From: Naganishia liquefaciens
Taxonomy: Eukaryota; Basidiomycota; Tremellomycetes; Filobasidiales; Filobasidiaceae
NCBI GenBank assembly: GCA_013423385.1
Contig: BLZA01000057.1
Coordinates: 249,533-313,532, forward strand
Length of the DNA: 64,000 bases
Reading direction: 5' to 3'
The translations under genes and the position numbers were made by a program. Positions 1 through 10,005 of the stretch are shown one piece after another. Every line of letters begins with the position of its first letter. Position 1 is the stretch's first letter. Below the pieces are notes generated by a model. The model saw only the letters and a program-made list of their open reading frames with translations. It did no database searches and had not been told where the DNA came from.

Positions 1-231
1 TCGATCGTCACCTGCCAGCCCAAGAAATCTCTCGTCAGCCACCTTTGTACTGACCCAAGCCCCATTCAACCCTCTGACGCACCGAACGCAATTGTTTGAT
101 CTTGCCATGCAATTGCCCCAACTCGGCGTCATTCTGCCGCTCGAGCGTGTTATCTCTGCTGCCACGATATAGTGGCGTATCAGTCGAGGAGTGCACATGT
201 GACTGATGGGCGAAAGGACGTACCGGGACAT
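1..231 (-). CDS. Qc-SNARE of the Bet1/Sft1 type (5' part only)
   Basis: Partial gene running off the left edge. Modelled exons are 231-224 (8 bases, ATGTCCCG), 158-83 and 11 to the edge; both introns have GT-AG ends (GTACGT and GTGCGT donors). The joined frame gives a start MSRRDNTLERQNDAELGQ followed by LHGKIKQLRS and VTID. Fungal Bet1/Sft1 SNAREs, which act in ER-Golgi and intra-Golgi vesicle fusion, begin their SNARE helix in this way: a short N-terminus, then heptads of small and hydrophobic residues (seen: LGQLHGKIKQLRSV). The C-terminal half of the SNARE motif and the membrane anchor would lie outside the window, so Bet1 cannot be told from Sft1. The 8-base first coding exon is unusual but closes the frame exactly. 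Confidence 0.72.
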   Translation of the reverse strand, partial: MSRYVLSPISHMCTPRLIRHYIVAAEITRSSGRMTPSWGNCMARSNNCVRCVRGLNGAWVSTKVADERFLGLAGDDR

Positions 232-685
232 GACGGAATGTCGAGTGGGTTGAGATTGCGCGCGACGACCCCGGACTGGGTTCTGGTGGCGAAAGCAGAG
301 ATGCGCCTTACGAGCTACCTCCAAGTCTTTCCCCAAAGTTGAGGGACTCTTGACCTGTTTGAAAAGGGCGACGGGACTGGCTGATATCGCCAACTTCTGT
401 CAACTTCATGAATGTCAACACAGCAAGTCTCGTTCGAGATCGATAGCCGACAGCTCGACTTTAGATTGGGTTGGGCGCACCTATAACCTGCTCTGCCTCC
501 ATAGCTGCCTGGATTGACCTCGAGACATTTGCTACTGTAAGGATCGAACCCTGTTCGAGCTTGCAAGCAAAAGCAAGGTCTAAGCCCGTTCCTGGCGCTG
601 GCGGACCGTTCTTGTACACTTACGCAGCGTTCTCGCAGCCATCACTCGACAAAGCATGCGAGCATAAATCTCTATATGGACGACT
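232..685. other. Intergenic between the SNARE gene and HTS1
   Basis: About 450 bases lie between the start of the SNARE gene and the stop codon of the histidyl-tRNA synthetase gene. Both genes are on the minus strand, so this holds the SNARE promoter and the HTS1 3' end. I see no further gene here. Confidence 0.5.
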
Positions 686-2759
686 CTACAACTGCGCAAT
701 CTGCTGTTTGAGGTACTCGACAACCTCATCCCGCTTGACGGGCTCACCCTCACCCGTCTGACCCTCCTTACCCAACTGTCTCCTGACCCTGACCAAGCCC
801 TGCTCCAATTCCTTGGGTCCGACAATCACCGTTAACGGCGTCTGATCCTTGTCACACGTGTCAAACTGCTGCTGCAGCTTTGGCTTGACCTTGTACGAAA
901 ACTCGGCCTTGATACCAGCGTCCCAAAGCTGCTTGACGAGCGCCATACGTTCCTTGAGGAGTCCATCGCCGCCGACTGCGACGACGTACACTTGCGTCTC
1001 CTTTCCGCGTCCCTCGCGCTCTTGCTTTTCTTTTTGCTTGGCGAGCATGATACTGTAGACTCGTTCCACGCCGACGGAAATACCTACGCACGGGATCTTG
1101 CCGCCGCCCTTTTTTCCGCCCGAGGCTTCGTAGAACATGCCGACGAGCTCATCGTATCGTCCACCGGCGGCAATCGATCCCACGCCGACCTGCGACTCGT
1201 CAATCTCGTCTTCCTCGCCGTCCTTCTTTTCCGCCCTTTTCTTGGGCTTTTTGGCATCGGCCGCGACGACAGCGTCCGCCGCGGGCACGGACGGTTGTGT
1301 TGCCAGTCCTGGGGGCGCCGAGCTTGCGTGGACGGCTTCGTAGATGATGCCGGTGTAGTAGTCGAGGCCACGTGCCAGACTCATATCGAATGACATCTGG
1401 GAACTGTCAGAAGCGATTCTCCGTTCCGTTCCCACCCGACTCACATAACCAAGAACGCCAAAGATCTCTAGATAGTCGAACAAGATGCCCATCTCTTTTA
1501 ATCCCTCATTGGCGGTAGCGACCGCTGTCAACTTTTCGTCCGACTGCAGCTTGGCGAGAAGTTCCTTTCCGGGGCCTACAGAGATATATTCAAGACACGC
1601 TACCGTTGACACAACCAGTGGGACTCACCCTTGAGCTTGACGTACTCCCCAATCCTATCGGCAATTTCACCATCAAGACCCTTGTCCACCGTCATCTCCC
1701 TGCGTACTTCTTCCCATGGCGACTTGAGGCAAGTGAGCAGATCTTTTCAGCCGGATGAAGCACGGCACACGCACCTTGTCGAGCTTGTCAACGGCCGAGG
1801 AAATTGTTCGGATCTTGTCTTTTGGCACACCCGCAAGCTCAAAGATTCCATCCAGGATTTTGCGGTGGTTCAACTGCAGGAGCAGATGAGCGGCGAAGCG
1901 GGCGCGAGCGTCCCCTCGAGCGACCCACCTTGACGGTGAACTCTCCGATATCCAGCGCCGTAAGGGCTTCGACGAGAATACATAGAATTTCCGAGTCAGG
2001 CACCATCGTGTCAAAATTTCCGGCGATATCAAAGTCCTGAGCGAAAAAAAAAAATCAGCATACAGCCATCTCCTGCCAGACGTTTCAACCCACGCATTGG
2101 TAAAACTCTCGCATTCGACCCTTCGACATGGCCGGTTGATCCCTTCGGTAGACTTTTCCGATGTGATACCGCTTGATGCTCGGGTACGTGCTCTGATTCA
2201 TCGCCAAGAATCGCGCAAACGGTACCGTCAAGTCGTACCGCAAGCTACAAAGCTCGCCTCCCTGATCCTGCAAGTCGTAGATCAACTTGGAATCCTCGCC
2301 GTACTTGCCCGCGAGGATATCCTTGAGCTCAAACACAGGCGTATCGATCGTGCATGCGCCGTGCTTGAGGAAAATGTTTTCAAGAGTCGAAAAGATTTGC
2401 TTACGCATGAGCGTCGCGGATGGGCCGTGGTCTTTGGTGCCCTTGGGCGTCTTGAGCGTCAACTTGTTCTTGCCCGAGGCATCCTTGTCTTTTTTCTCGC
2501 CGCCGCCGAGGGCAAGGTTCATGGTCCGCTTGAGCTCTCCTAGCTTCTTTTGCTCGGCCTGAAACGGCTGCTTGGACGTCTTGAGTTCATGGACCTTGAC
2601 CGTCAGCTCGGCAATCTGCGTCTCGAGGTCTGCGGTGCTCGAGGTGGTGGACATGATGGGCAGACGCTGCGCGTGTCGGGATTGACGGGACTTGGAGCGG
2701 ATAAAGCAGAGAGGTGAGCGTGATTTGAGGGCCTGTACGATGGGACGATACGGGATCAT
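686..2759 (-). CDS. HTS1: Histidyl-tRNA synthetase, probably dual cytosolic/mitochondrial
   Basis: Class II synthetase that charges tRNA-His with histidine. Exons from the inner start: 2654-2094, 2036-1929, 1873-1775, 1722-1629, 1575-1445, 1396-686, giving 567 residues. Visible parts: an N-terminal Leu/Lys-rich helix ([19 protein letters not shown]), motif 2 with [14 protein letters not shown] across the first splice, the HisA box ARGLDYYTG, the HisB box [11 protein letters not shown] and a C-terminal anticodon-binding domain ([16 protein letters not shown]). An Ala/Lys/Glu-rich insert of about 40 residues sits between HisA and HisB. An upstream in-frame ATG at 2759 adds 35 residues rich in Arg and Ser with no acidic residue, as in a mitochondrial presequence; yeast HTS1 uses two starts in the same way. 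Which start dominates is inference. The 48-base intron at 1444-1397 is in frame and free of stops. Confidence 0.93.
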
Positions 2760-2880
2760 ACAAGGGTGCCGTCAGCTGGTACTCGTCGCAGGTAGTCGGG
2801 GAAAGGGAAGGGCGAGAAGGTCAGTGAACAGCGGTTGACGCGCTTTTCTCAAACTATGAGACGGGCCAGCTCTGGACGGG

Positions 2881-2910
2881 TGCGGATGCGGATGCGGATG
2901 CGGATGCGGA
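2881..2910. repeat. Tandem hexanucleotide repeat (TGCGGA)x5
   Basis: Five perfect copies of TGCGGA lie in the 294-base region shared by the divergent HTS1 and RCF1 genes. It is outside both coding frames and could affect either promoter, but no function can be read from the sequence. Confidence 0.9.
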
Positions 2911-3053
2911 TGCAGGTCATCATTACGAGGCGATCGATCGCAGCCAACCGGTCATGCAACCAAGTTTCAAAGAATCATTTCAAAGCAGTCAGTCCGCTCG
3001 GCTCACGAGAACGCACATCCCGACATCCACTCATTCGACCATCCATAATCATC

Positions 3054-3737
3054 ATGTCCAACACAACTGCCAGCCCAGTAGAGGAAGATCACGACACGTA
3101 CTGGTCGCACGGTTGGAACAAGTGCAAGCAGCAGCCGCTAGTTCCCCTCGGTACGCCGCGTGCCAAGCCTACCCAAATGTTCAAGAGATCTAAATCCCTC
3201 TTTACAGGCATCGTCGCGACATGTATTGCCCTCATGGGCGCCACCGGTGCCCTGCGTTCCGGTAATCGAGCGCAGTTCAACCGATACCTTCGTTACCGTG
3301 TAGCGTAAGCGCCCTTGTCTCGCCCATTAAAACCTCGCCCCCTGAACAAAGAGACTTCTTGTTCCGTATACAGTGCACAAGGCGTCACCGTCGTCGCCGC
3401 CGTCGCGGGTACTCTCCTCCTCACCAACAAAGCCGACCAACTCAAAGACTCCCAACGCCGCACAGCCCTCGGCGAACCACCAAGCTCGACGGATTCCCTC
3501 ATCCACGACACGCTCGCTTCTATTCCGGACAAGACGACGTCGGATGCGGCGCTCCCGGCGCCGTCGATTCAGACCCAGCAGCAGGGCAAGTTTGCGCGTC
3601 CGATGCGCATGAGTCAGGCGTTGGAGGAGACGGAGCGGTTGCCGGGGGTCAAGCATGCGCCTGTCAAGGTGTCCGAGTTTGCAAAGCGGTTGGAGAGGGC
3701 GGAGCAGCTGGAGAAGGAGGTGCAGGGCAAGGCGTAG
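3054..3737 (+). CDS. RCF1: Respiratory supercomplex factor 1, HIG1 domain
   Basis: Inner mitochondrial membrane protein that helps assemble cytochrome c oxidase and join complexes III and IV. Exons 3054-3304 and 3374-3737 (intron GTAAGC...CAG) give 204 residues. The HIG1 domain spans roughly residues 30-105: PLVPLGTPR, then a first membrane helix (FTGIVATCIALMGATGAL), the loop RSGNRAQFNRYLRYRVAAQG containing the family RxRxxxQ signature, and a second helix (VTVVAAVAGTLLLT). The intron falls inside RYRVAAQ and its removal restores the signature. The C-terminal half is hydrophilic, as in fungal Rcf1, with a charged helix at the end. The gene is divergent from HTS1 and tail-to-tail with SCO1, 78 bases between stop codons. 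Confidence 0.92.
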
Positions 3738-3815
3738 GATGAAAACAACGCGGAAAGGAATACTGTATTTATGAGTAGTCTATGCGATACATGTATCATA
3801 CAACACCCTGCTGTC

Positions 3816-4777
3816 CTAGATCTTCTCCCCCCCGGCGCGCCATCGTTCAACGGCCTGCATGACTTTGGTCGTCACGTCCTCGGCGGTCGAATTTTTGCCG
3901 AACGCATCGACAAATTGTCCGTGCGGGTCCATCAGGTAGAAGAAGATGCTGTCGTGACGAGTAATGAGCACGGCCTTCCTGGACACGTCTATGTCACGGG
4001 AACGAAAAGAACTCACCTATGATCCACAAGATAATCATCCTCGGCCTTGGCATCCGGCGGTGTCGAAAAGTAAACGCGGTAGCTCCTGCACGCCTTCTTC
4101 ACCTGATCGTACGTGCCCGTCAATCCAATCATGCGTGGGTGAAAGTCGCGGATGTAGGCCGTCACTTGCGGCAAGGTGTCGCGCGCCGGATCGCAGGAGA
4201 TGAAGATGGGTTGAATCACGGGCTTGCCGAGGAGTTTATCTGGCGCGGTGGATGAGTATGGGAAGATGGGAAATGACGAGTCAACGTACCTGTCTCATCA
4301 ACGACATCGCTCATCTTGTCCAATTCCTCGGGACAGATATCCGGGCAATTCGTAAAGCCAAAGTAGATCAACGTAAACTTGCCCAAGAGATCGCGTTCTG
4401 TGAATTCCTTGGGCGTCCGATTCGTTGATGACGGTGCCGCCGTCAAGACGAATGGCCCGCCAATATTTGGCTTTCCGACAGACGACGTCAGGGCCTCTTG
4501 ACCTTTTGTTTTCTCGACTTAGCTTCCGAATCCACGTAGCGATCTCCGTCCCTGGCGACTCACGCTTTCGTTCCTGAATCTTTCCCTTTTCCGACTCAAA
4601 GTACGCATACAGTCCGGCGCCGGTCGCGAGAAAGAGCGTCGCAGCCTTCCACGTGAACGGACCGATGGCGGACTTGTCGCGAAAGCTGCTTGCATAGCGT
4701 CGCTGGAGCGGCTGAGCAGCTCGGCGCGACAGAGAGGCTGTCGATGAGCGCAGGAGCGAGCGGGAGAATGACTGCAT
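3816..4777 (-). CDS. SCO1: Cytochrome c oxidase copper chaperone SCO1
   Basis: Inner-membrane protein with a thioredoxin fold that delivers copper to the CuA site of Cox2. Exons 4777-4564, 4502-4290, 4239-4017 and 3948-3816 give 260 residues. The N-terminus ([19 protein letters not shown]) is an Arg/Ser-rich mitochondrial presequence, followed by one membrane helix ([16 protein letters not shown]). The copper-binding CPDIC lies in [17 protein letters not shown], and the third ligand, His, lies in [15 protein letters not shown], which is complete only after removal of the 68-base last intron. An in-frame ATG at 4810 would add 11 residues; 4777 is preferred because it starts the presequence directly. 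Divergent from the SR-protein gene. Confidence 0.93.
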
Positions 4778-5064
4778 GCTGACTGGGATGAAGGATGGAA
4801 CCGTTGCCATGCCCCGTCTCCCCCTGCCCGTCGCGATATCTCTTTCCCGCCGCTGAAACCGAATTCTGCTTCCGATATCGATCGCTTGCTTGCGTAATTA
4901 ATCGGTGTCTTCATCTCGGCCAGAGTCGGTTGCTGCGCCCGAAAAGGGAAAGCGCGTCGTGGCCTTTCTTGCCTTTGTCCGCAAAGCGTGTCTGTAGTGG
5001 ATCGTCACGTCTCATCAGGCCGTTATTCCTGATCTTGCCCGTTTCCCATTCGGAATCACACATC

Positions 5065-6325
5065 ATGAGCGGTCTTAAACGAGTATACATCGGCAAGCTG
5101 CCCCAAGACGTCCGACAGGACGACATCGAAGGTGTACGTCTTTTCTACCCTTTCATCCCATCAAAACCCTCATCTGACCCTTCCCGTCCACAGCTCTTCC
5201 GGGACTTCAAGATTCGCGAATGCCGCCTCATGGCCGGTTTTGGCTTTGTCGAATTCGAAGACGCTCGTGACGCGGAAGATGCTGTTCAGAAATTCGATGG
5301 CGCCAAGTTGCTCGGCGAGTCGATCATGGTCGAGTTTGCCAAGGAGCGACGACCGCGGGAGGGGATGGATCCCCGTGGTGGTCCAGGTGGGTATGGGCCG
5401 CCCGGTGGCGGCTTTGGTGGTCCGAGGAGGGCGGGCGTGAGGGTCTTGTTGAAGGGCGTCGGTGGAGACGTCTCGTGGCAGGTGGGTTTTTCTCGGAACA
5501 TCGGCCTTTTTGCTGTTTGGCTGATTTCATCTGTCAAACAGGACTTGAAGGATTTCGGTCGCGAAGTCGGCCGACCTCTGCGTGCTGATGTCGACAGGAA
5601 CACTGGAGACGGGTAAGCGCCGTCTTTCTCATCGCGCATAATCTTCCTTCTTGCTAATCGCTTCTCGCAGTATCCTCGAGTTTGGTTCACAAGATGAAGC
5701 TCAGCAGGCCGTCGAGAAGCTCAACACGATGGAGATCCGAGGCCGACGACCCGAGTGTTCAATCGATACTGTGAGTTGTCCCTTCTTTTCAATGGCGCTC
5801 TTCATTAACCTATCTTCAGTCTGCTCCCCAGGACTCGTACGGGTCTGGCTCCGGAGGTGGCGGGTACGGACAGTCATGTATGTGCAATGGAAGCACCTTG
5901 AGATGCTCGTAGTAATACTGAAATTGCCTTTGCCTCCGATAGCCGGTGGTTATGACCGTGGATATGATCGATACGACCGAGGAGGTGATCGGGGAGGATA
6001 CGACAGGGGATACGACCGAGGAGGCGACCGAGGCTACGACCGAGGCTACGACCGAGGCTATGACCGAGGAGGCGACCGAGGCTATCCCCCGCGTGACATG
6101 GACCGCGGCGGTTACCCTCCTCGTGACTCAGACCGCGGTGGATACTCTTCCCGACGAGACTACGAACCTCGGGACAGGAGCCCGCCTCGTCGATCTGAGC
6201 GGGACGACTACCGATCGGGAGGCGGAGGCGGCGGTCGATACGACGATCGACGGGGTGGGGATCCGTATGATCGCAGGGACAGGCGAGGCGATGACGCGAG
6301 GCCCGACGCGGGACCTATGGCTTAA
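5065..6325 (+). CDS. SR-type splicing factor, two RRMs plus RGG/GYD tail (Srp2-like)
   Basis: RNA-binding protein of the SR family (S. pombe Srp2, animal SRSF1 group). Exons 5065-5133, 5194-5481, 5542-5612, 5671-5770, 5832-5877 and 5943-6325 give 318 residues. RRM1 has RNP2 RVYIGKLP and RNP1 FGFVEFEDARDA. A Gly/Pro hinge (GGPGGYGPPGGGFGG) leads to a pseudo-RRM carrying the SWQDLKD heptapeptide that marks this class; an intron falls between SWQ and DLKD. The tail, roughly residues 195-318, is a run of GYDRGGDRGYDRG units and then RDRSPPRRSERDDYR, so it is more RGG/GYD-like than a pure RS domain. The first intron (60 bases) is in frame without a stop. Expected in the nucleus in pre-mRNA splicing and mRNA export. 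Confidence 0.9.
5943..6110 (+). repeat. Coding tandem repeat, GYDRG/GGDRG units
   Basis: Imperfect tandem repeats of about 15-24 bases encode GYDRG, YDRGG and GGDRG units in the tail of the SR-type protein. The repeat also leaves other frames open, so an overlapping long frame from 5946 should not be taken as a gene. Confidence 0.8.
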
Positions 6326-7698
6326 ACCGCTCTTCGAATGTTGGCGTGCTCAGTGCAAACTGCTTCAATAAACTGGATATGGATTGTTCGCGAAATCGGA
6401 AACGGAGGAAAAATCTAAATGCATGAAATAAATCGGACGTGGAAAAGGATATCTACGGACGAGCTCTTCTCAAGAGGATCTTTCGGGAAATGGACGTGAA
6501 CGGGCGTGGAAACCCTTGGGGACTGGAAAAACAAGATCAGAGTCCTTATGGATCTGAAGTGCCCTTACGGACGTCTGGAGAACCCTTACGGATCTGGAAA
6601 CATTCCCTTGTGGAGTCGAAACGGAACGTCGAGACCCTTGGCCCGTCTTTTACTGTCTTATGTACACAAACGATTTTTCCCTTGTTCATCTTTGGCGTGC
6701 CCTCTTGGCCTTTGGAACGTACCCAGCTTCGCAATGATCCCTTGTCGGGCATTCGATACCTTTCTAGGAAAAGACATTGAAAAGGCAAGTCTCCCGAAAG
6801 GACCTTTGATCGCGGCACGTTTTGCAAGTACGAAGGGATCGACATGGCTTTCGGCGTGAAATGCAATCTGTCTGGACCAAGACTCGCTTTCAGGTCGTCT
6901 ACTCGAGACGCTTTTTCTGGCCTCAGACACCTGTGCCATAAAAGCGTCAGCTCTTTCAGGCCAATATCGGTAATGTTGGCTTCGATGCGCTGTTTCAGAC
7001 ATGTTGTCAAGTGGTCTGGTAAGTAAGGAATGAATATGTGCTTTGCTGAAAGCTCCGCTTGGTCGCGCTGGTACCAGGGTACAAGAGGCGAGGCTCGTAA
7101 TGGAGTATCCGTGCGGATTGGCCAAGGCCTTCTCATCATGTGCACCTTTATCTTGACATACATGCAGAATGGCAAAAGATGTAAGTAGGTCAATTCGGGA
7201 AAGCAGCTGTGCGGGATCCGCGCCGGGTGTGAAGTCGGGGTTGCATCTGTGTAGCCTCACGCTCAAGCCCCTTCGGCGCCTTGCGAAGGTCGTTCTCGGT
7301 GGTAGCACTCACACATTGCTGTTGTACTCATCTCGAATTCGAGTGCATCTGCTCTATGATAACGGGATTGCTGTTCTACGCCCTTGAACACTTTGATTCT
7401 TTTTAACATGGTGACTGCAGATGGCTCTCGACGGAAAGCAAGGAGACAGTACACGTAATACACGTCACCGCATTCCCGCTTTCTGCTTCCGCGTTTCAGC
7501 CCGCGGCAACCCGGACCGGGCGAGCCGCAAGCGAAAGGCTCGGAGCGCACGGGAGAGCCGCTGCCGGAAGAGGTCTCTTGTCGGTCTCTTGCTTGCGACT
7601 TCGTTCTCAGCCCGGTGCCAAAACATGTTTATAAGGTTGACGAGGTGGAAGGCAGTAACCTCCTCTGCTGGTTATCAATACATCGTATCATCTTCACC
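6326..7698. other. 1.4 kb without a recognised gene
   Basis: This stretch follows the SR-protein 3' end and precedes the dehydratase gene. Near 6530-6600 it has related short phrases (CTTATGGATCTG, CTTACGGACGTCTGG, CTTACGGATCTGG). Two overlapping minus-strand frames of a little over 210 codons (7308-6658 and 7193-6546) are open, but the longer opens without an ATG, neither shows a domain I recognise, and neither has a convincing splice pattern. They could be an unrecognised gene or chance. The last 300 bases presumably hold the dehydratase promoter. Confidence 0.4.
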
Positions 7699-9424
7699 AT
7701 GTCTGACGTTACCATTACCTCCTTCGACATTCACGATGTCCGTTTCCCTACCAACGTTACCGGTGACGGTACCGATGCCATGAACAAGGAATGCGACTAC
7801 TCGGCTGCGTACATAGTGTTGCATACCTCGTCGGACCTCAAAGGTCAAGGCATGACCTTTAGTAAGCTCCTCACTTGTCTTCAAGTAACCCTGCTGATCT
7901 CCCGCAGCCATCGGTCGAGGCAATGACATTGTTTGCTACGCCATGGAACAGGTCGCCCAGCGAGTCGTCGGCAAGAGCGTGGAAGAATTCTTTGCCAGCA
8001 TGGGCAAGACGTATGACTTCCTCGTCTCGGACCCGCAACAGCGATGGCTTGGCCCGGAAAAGGGCGTTATACATCTCGCCGTTGCCGCTGTCGCCAACGC
8101 CATCTGGGACATGTTCGCCAAGGCGCGCGGAAAGCCCTTGTGGAAACTCATTGTAGACTTTACGCCGGAAGAGTTTGTGAACGCCACCACGTTCCGATAC
8201 ATTACCGATGCCATCAACCAGGAAGAGGCTTTGGCCTTGCTGAAAAAGCTCGAGCCGACAAAGCAAGCCCGTGAAAAGGAAGTCATCGAGCGTGGATACC
8301 CGTCGTACACCACCTCGGTCGGATGGCTCGGATACTCGGATGAGAAGATTGCGCGACTGACCAAGGAGTCGTTGAATGCTGGATTCAACCACTTCAAGCT
8401 CAAGGTCGGAGCCGACTGGGAAGACGATCTCCGACGTGGTCTCCTGATCCGATCGATTATTGACGACCCTGCCAACATCCGAGAGGACCGAAAGAACATC
8501 GACCCCAAGACGATTGCGGGCAAGAATGCCGGTCCCACTGGGTGTGTCTTGATGGTCGATGCCAACCGTGAGTCTTAGAAGCTATTTCCTCCTGTTTTTT
8601 TGCTAATCCTCCCTTTAGAGGTCTGGGATGTACCTCAGGCGATTGAGTACATGAAGAAGCTCAAGCCTCTCAACCCGTGGTTCATCGAGGAACCCACCGC
8701 ACCGGATGACTACGTGGGTCACGCCGCTATTCGAAAGGCCTTGGCACCGGAAGGTATCAAGGTCGCTACCGGTGAACACTGCCACAACCGAGTATGTTTC
8801 CTGCCTGTTCATCATACGGGGTTATCGCTGACAAGGTATCTGTAGATGGGATTCAAGCAGCTCTTGCAGCTCGAGGCCATTGACGTGTGTCAGATCGACT
8901 CGTGCCGAATCGGCGGTGTCAGCGAGATCTTAGGCGTGCTGTTGATGTCGGCCAAGTAGGTTCAGCAAATATGCCCTCCGGTCGTTTCTGACGATTCTTT
9001 AGGTTCGGCATTCCCGTCTGCCCCCACGCCGGTGGTGTCGGTCTGTGTGAATACGTCGTAAGTAGCCCAGAGTCGTTGAACGCGACACTGGCTGATGATT
9101 TTTGTAGATCCACCTTTCCCTCATTGACTACATTTGCGTATCGGGCACGATGGACACCAACGTTCTGGAGTTTGTCGACCACTTGCACGAGCACTTCCTG
9201 TATCCCGTCTCTATCAACGACCAGGGTCGATACAAGTAAGTCTCTTGCGGACTTTCATCCGCCTTGCAACCCGCTGATGTCCCTTTCACAGCGTCCCGCT
9301 CGGCGAAAAGGTCGGCTACAGTATCGAAATGTACCAAGAATCAATGGAAAAGTTTGCCTTCCCCGGAGGCGAATACTGGCAGCTTGCTGCGCAGGGCAAG
9401 GCGCCCAAGCTCAACGGTCACTGA
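7699..9424 (+). CDS. L-fuconate dehydratase-type enolase-superfamily enzyme (ENOSF1-like)
   Basis: Mandelate-racemase subgroup enzyme expected to dehydrate a sugar acid such as L-fuconate to a 2-keto-3-deoxy acid. Exons 7699-7861, 7908-8567, 8619-8791, 8846-8955, 9003-9057, 9108-9235 and 9292-9424 give 473 residues. The active-site set is intact: the KxK base in [11 protein letters not shown], metal ligands in [21 protein letters not shown] and ATGEHCHNR, then IDSCRIGG and the His of [13 protein letters not shown]. Length and motif order match ENOSF1/L-fuconate dehydratase better than muconate-lactonising or rhamnonate enzymes, but substrate choice cannot be fixed by eye. No other fucose-pathway gene is adjacent; the rhamnose-type dehydrogenase lies 50 kb away. 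Confidence 0.9.
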
Positions 9425-10005
9425 GCGGGCAATCTGTATTCGGTTGTAGAGAAAGCGGCATTGCGTCGGGCGACGTCGCAGACTGTATTATAGATTAATG
9501 GGTTGGATTGGCTATGAACAAGGCCTCTCGCTGTCGAAGTGTTGCTTCACGGGCTGTGCGATGTCTTCCACTTGGCTGTATACGTTGGCGGCGTAATATG
9601 TTAATAATCAACGGAATGGAGGCTATCGAATAGTTATAGAAAAGCCGAAGACGTCGAGACACAGCAATATCACCTGCATTTGACGGGACTTGCGGATGAT
9701 TATTTGACAACCGATCCAACATATTATCCCGTCCGGCGACGTCGCTATACCTTGCCGTGTCTCGTGACCGACTGCGGTGACCGAAATAGGACTTGTGCAA
9801 TTTCGAATAGCAACGGGCATGACCGCGCATGTCCAGTATTACGTCATTTCGACTTGAGCCTCTTCTTAATTCGAATTCGCACTTCATGCTTATGCACGCG
9901 CAGCGGATCAACGAAGCAGTGACGAGCCAGCGGGATATATAGCAGGGACTTGCTCCACATAGCTCGAAGACCCCTCGAAATAGCTATCAACCCAATTCCA
10001 ACAAG
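9425..10005. other. Intergenic, promoter of the decarboxylase gene
   Basis: About 580 bases between two plus-strand genes. It holds the dehydratase 3' end and the decarboxylase promoter, including a TATA-like box close to the start. No further gene is seen. Confidence 0.5.
9934..9943 (+). promoter_or_regulatory. TATA-like box of the decarboxylase gene
   Basis: The sequence GATATATAGC lies about 63 bases before the ATG at 10006. A TATA box in this position is common for strongly regulated fungal genes. Assignment rests on motif and distance only. Confidence 0.5.

Noticed and set aside
5946-6371. Long overlapping plus-strand frame rich in Thr/Glu/Ala
   Set aside because: It is a shadow frame of the GYDRG repeats in the SR-protein tail; the composition comes from the repeat.
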